This document shows, one piece after another, positions 4,989-5,777 of a DNA stretch of 5,777 nucleotides; position 1 is the stretch's first letter; every line of letters begins with the position of its first letter. Location: contig JAFGEY010000507.1 of NCBI GenBank assembly GCA_016931365.1, forward strand, positions 1 through 5,777, read 5' to 3'. The notes under the pieces are model-generated. The model did no database searches and was not told the DNA's origin. It saw only the letters and a list, made by a program, of their open reading frames with translations. A program made the position numbers and the translations under genes. This DNA comes from Anaerolineae bacterium. Its GTDB lineage: Bacteria > Chloroflexota > Anaerolineae > JAFGEY01.

Positions 4989-5777
4989 TGTTATTGACAA
5001 CCTCCAGCCGTCCCTGTTCTACCCGGTACACCGTCGCCGTCCCGCGCAGTTCTTCGGTCAAATCGCCCAGGTCGGTGGTGGTGATCAGCGCCTGCTCGAC
5101 GCGGCTCAACTGCCCGCACAGATAGCGCCGCCGATCGGTGTCGAGCTCCGAGAGCACGTCGTCGAGCAGCAAGATCGGCTGTTCGCCGGTCGCGCGGGCC
5201 ATCAAGGCCACCTCGGCCAGCTTGAGCGCCAGCACGGTGGTGCGCTGCTGCCCGCGCGAGCCGTAGGTGTGCAGGTCGATCTGACCGTCGAAAAAGCGAA
5301 ATTCGTCGCGGTGCGGGCCGAGGATGGTCATCCCGCGCGCCAGCTCTTCACCCCGTGCCGCGCGCAACGCCTGCTCGAAGGCCGGGCGGATCGCTTCCGG
5401 TTTTTGCGGCAGCGAGACAGACGGCATCAGGTCGAGGGTCAGGCTCATCTGCCGCGCGTCGGCTTGCGGGTGGGGGTCGAAACTGGGCAGGTAACGTAGC
5501 CGCAGCCGCTCGCGCCCGCCGCTCAGGTCGTCGTGCACGGGTCGGGCCAGCGCCTCCAGGTCGACGGCGGCCTGCTGCCGCCGGGCGACGATCAGCGAGC
5601 CATGTTCGATCAGCCGTTCGTCCCAAAACTCGAGCTGTTCGGACGCGCCGTTGTTCAGGCGCGCGCCGTTGCCCAAGCGCGCGCCATTCCGATCTCTCGT
5701 GGCGCCGCGTTCACGGAGCGACTTGAGCAGCGCGTTGCGCCGTTCCAGAACCCGGTTATACTGGGCCAGCGCCTCGC
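4972..5777 (-). CDS. recF: DNA replication/repair protein RecF, C-terminal part (5' end outside window)
   Basis: The last 267 residues of RecF, an SMC/ABC-type ATPase that helps load RecA at single-strand gaps (with RecO and RecR), are visible. The frame stays open to the window edge, so the N-terminal Walker A and about a third of the protein are missing. Visible family marks, in order, are: QYNRVLERRNALLK (near 5720-5763), the WDERLIEHG...RR segment, GPHRDE (about 5302-5319), the ABC signature SRGQQRT (5239-5259) followed by ALKLAEV, and Walker B/D-loop ILLLDDVLSELD (5140-5175). A TTG at 5674-5676 is in frame but is not the start, because conserved RecF sequence continues upstream of it. 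The 3' end overlaps the lipoprotein start. A short tandem duplication (5641-5688) adds residues between the RN-LLK helix and the WDE segment. GC content is high, unlike the genes downstream. Confidence 0.96.
   Translation of the reverse strand, partial: EALAQYNRVLERRNALLKSLRERGATRDRNGARLGNGARLNNGASEQLEFWDERLIEHGSLIVARRQQAAVDLEALARPVHDDLSGGRERLRLRYLPSFDPHPQADARQMSLTLDLMPSVSLPQKPEAIRPAFEQALRAARGEELARGMTILGPHRDEFRFFDGQIDLHTYGSRGQQRTTVLALKLAEVALMARATGEQPILLLDDVLSELDTDRRRYLCGQLSRVEQALITTTDLGDLTEELRGTATVYRVEQGRLEVVNNNEQAS
5001..5005 (-). promoter_or_regulatory. Probable Shine-Dalgarno (GGAGG) of the lipoprotein gene
   Basis: GGAGG on the minus strand lies inside the recF 3' end, 12 nt before the ATG at 4988. 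The spacing is slightly long but usable, whereas the alternative TTG at 5000 has no spacing at all. Together with the 17-nt gene overlap this points to coupled translation of the lipoprotein with recF. Confidence 0.45.
5641..5688 (-). repeat. 18-nt tandem repeat inside recF
   Basis: Two full 18-nt units and a partial third encode NGARLG, NGARLN and NGAS. The frame is kept because the unit is six codons. It falls in a region of RecF that varies in length between species, so the protein probably tolerates it. Confidence 0.75.

Noticed and set aside
4246..5499. 417-residue plus-strand reading frame with a long Gly/Val-rich segment
   Set aside because: The Gly/Val pattern is the complement of the Thr/Pro linker codons of the lipoprotein, and the rest is antisense to RecF. 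This explains its length without a gene.

Overview
The window looks like a piece of a GC-rich bacterial chromosome. All four recognisable genes lie on the minus strand. Transcription therefore runs from high to low coordinates: recF (3' part, 4972-5777), a beta-propeller lipoprotein (2421-4988), a small GxxExxY nuclease-fold protein (1781-2191), and a two-domain ABC transporter permease (109-1788). A Chloroflexota-like host (Anaerolineae/Caldilineae type) is my tentative guess. It rests on the Thr/Pro-rich linker after the lipobox, the style of the fused ThiP-like permease and the periodic intergenic repeats. No marker gene in the window settles it.

Region by region: 1-42 holds nothing I can name. 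43-112 is an inverted repeat built on an exact 7-nt period that runs into the stop codon of the permease gene. 109-1788 encodes the permease. 1750-1812 is the first copy of a different palindromic repeat, built on a 9-nt period. It supplies the 5' end of the permease gene and the 3' end of the GxxExxY gene at once. 2192-2420 is the only sizeable intergenic stretch (229 nt) and is mostly two further copies of the same repeat, sharing 32 identical bases at their left ends. 2421-4988 encodes a lipoprotein with a Thr/Pro linker, seven Asp-box (Ycf48/BNR-like) blades and a C-terminal part with two calcium-loop-like motifs. Its start overlaps the end of recF by 17 nt. RecF runs off the right edge of the window.

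Functionally this does not read as one pathway. RecF is a housekeeping recombination/replication-repair factor. The lipoprotein is predicted to be exported and lipid-anchored, with unknown function. The permease belongs to a thiamine/iron-type importer whose ATPase and binding-protein genes are not in view. The GxxExxY gene sits between repeat copies as if it were cargo of a repeat-bounded unit. The centre of the window is clearly lower in GC than the two ends, which fits insertion of foreign or mobile DNA between recF and the permease gene. The most interesting part is 1750-2390: a family of palindromes with a 9-nt (three-codon) period that brackets a GxxExxY gene and has become the start of a downstream transporter gene.
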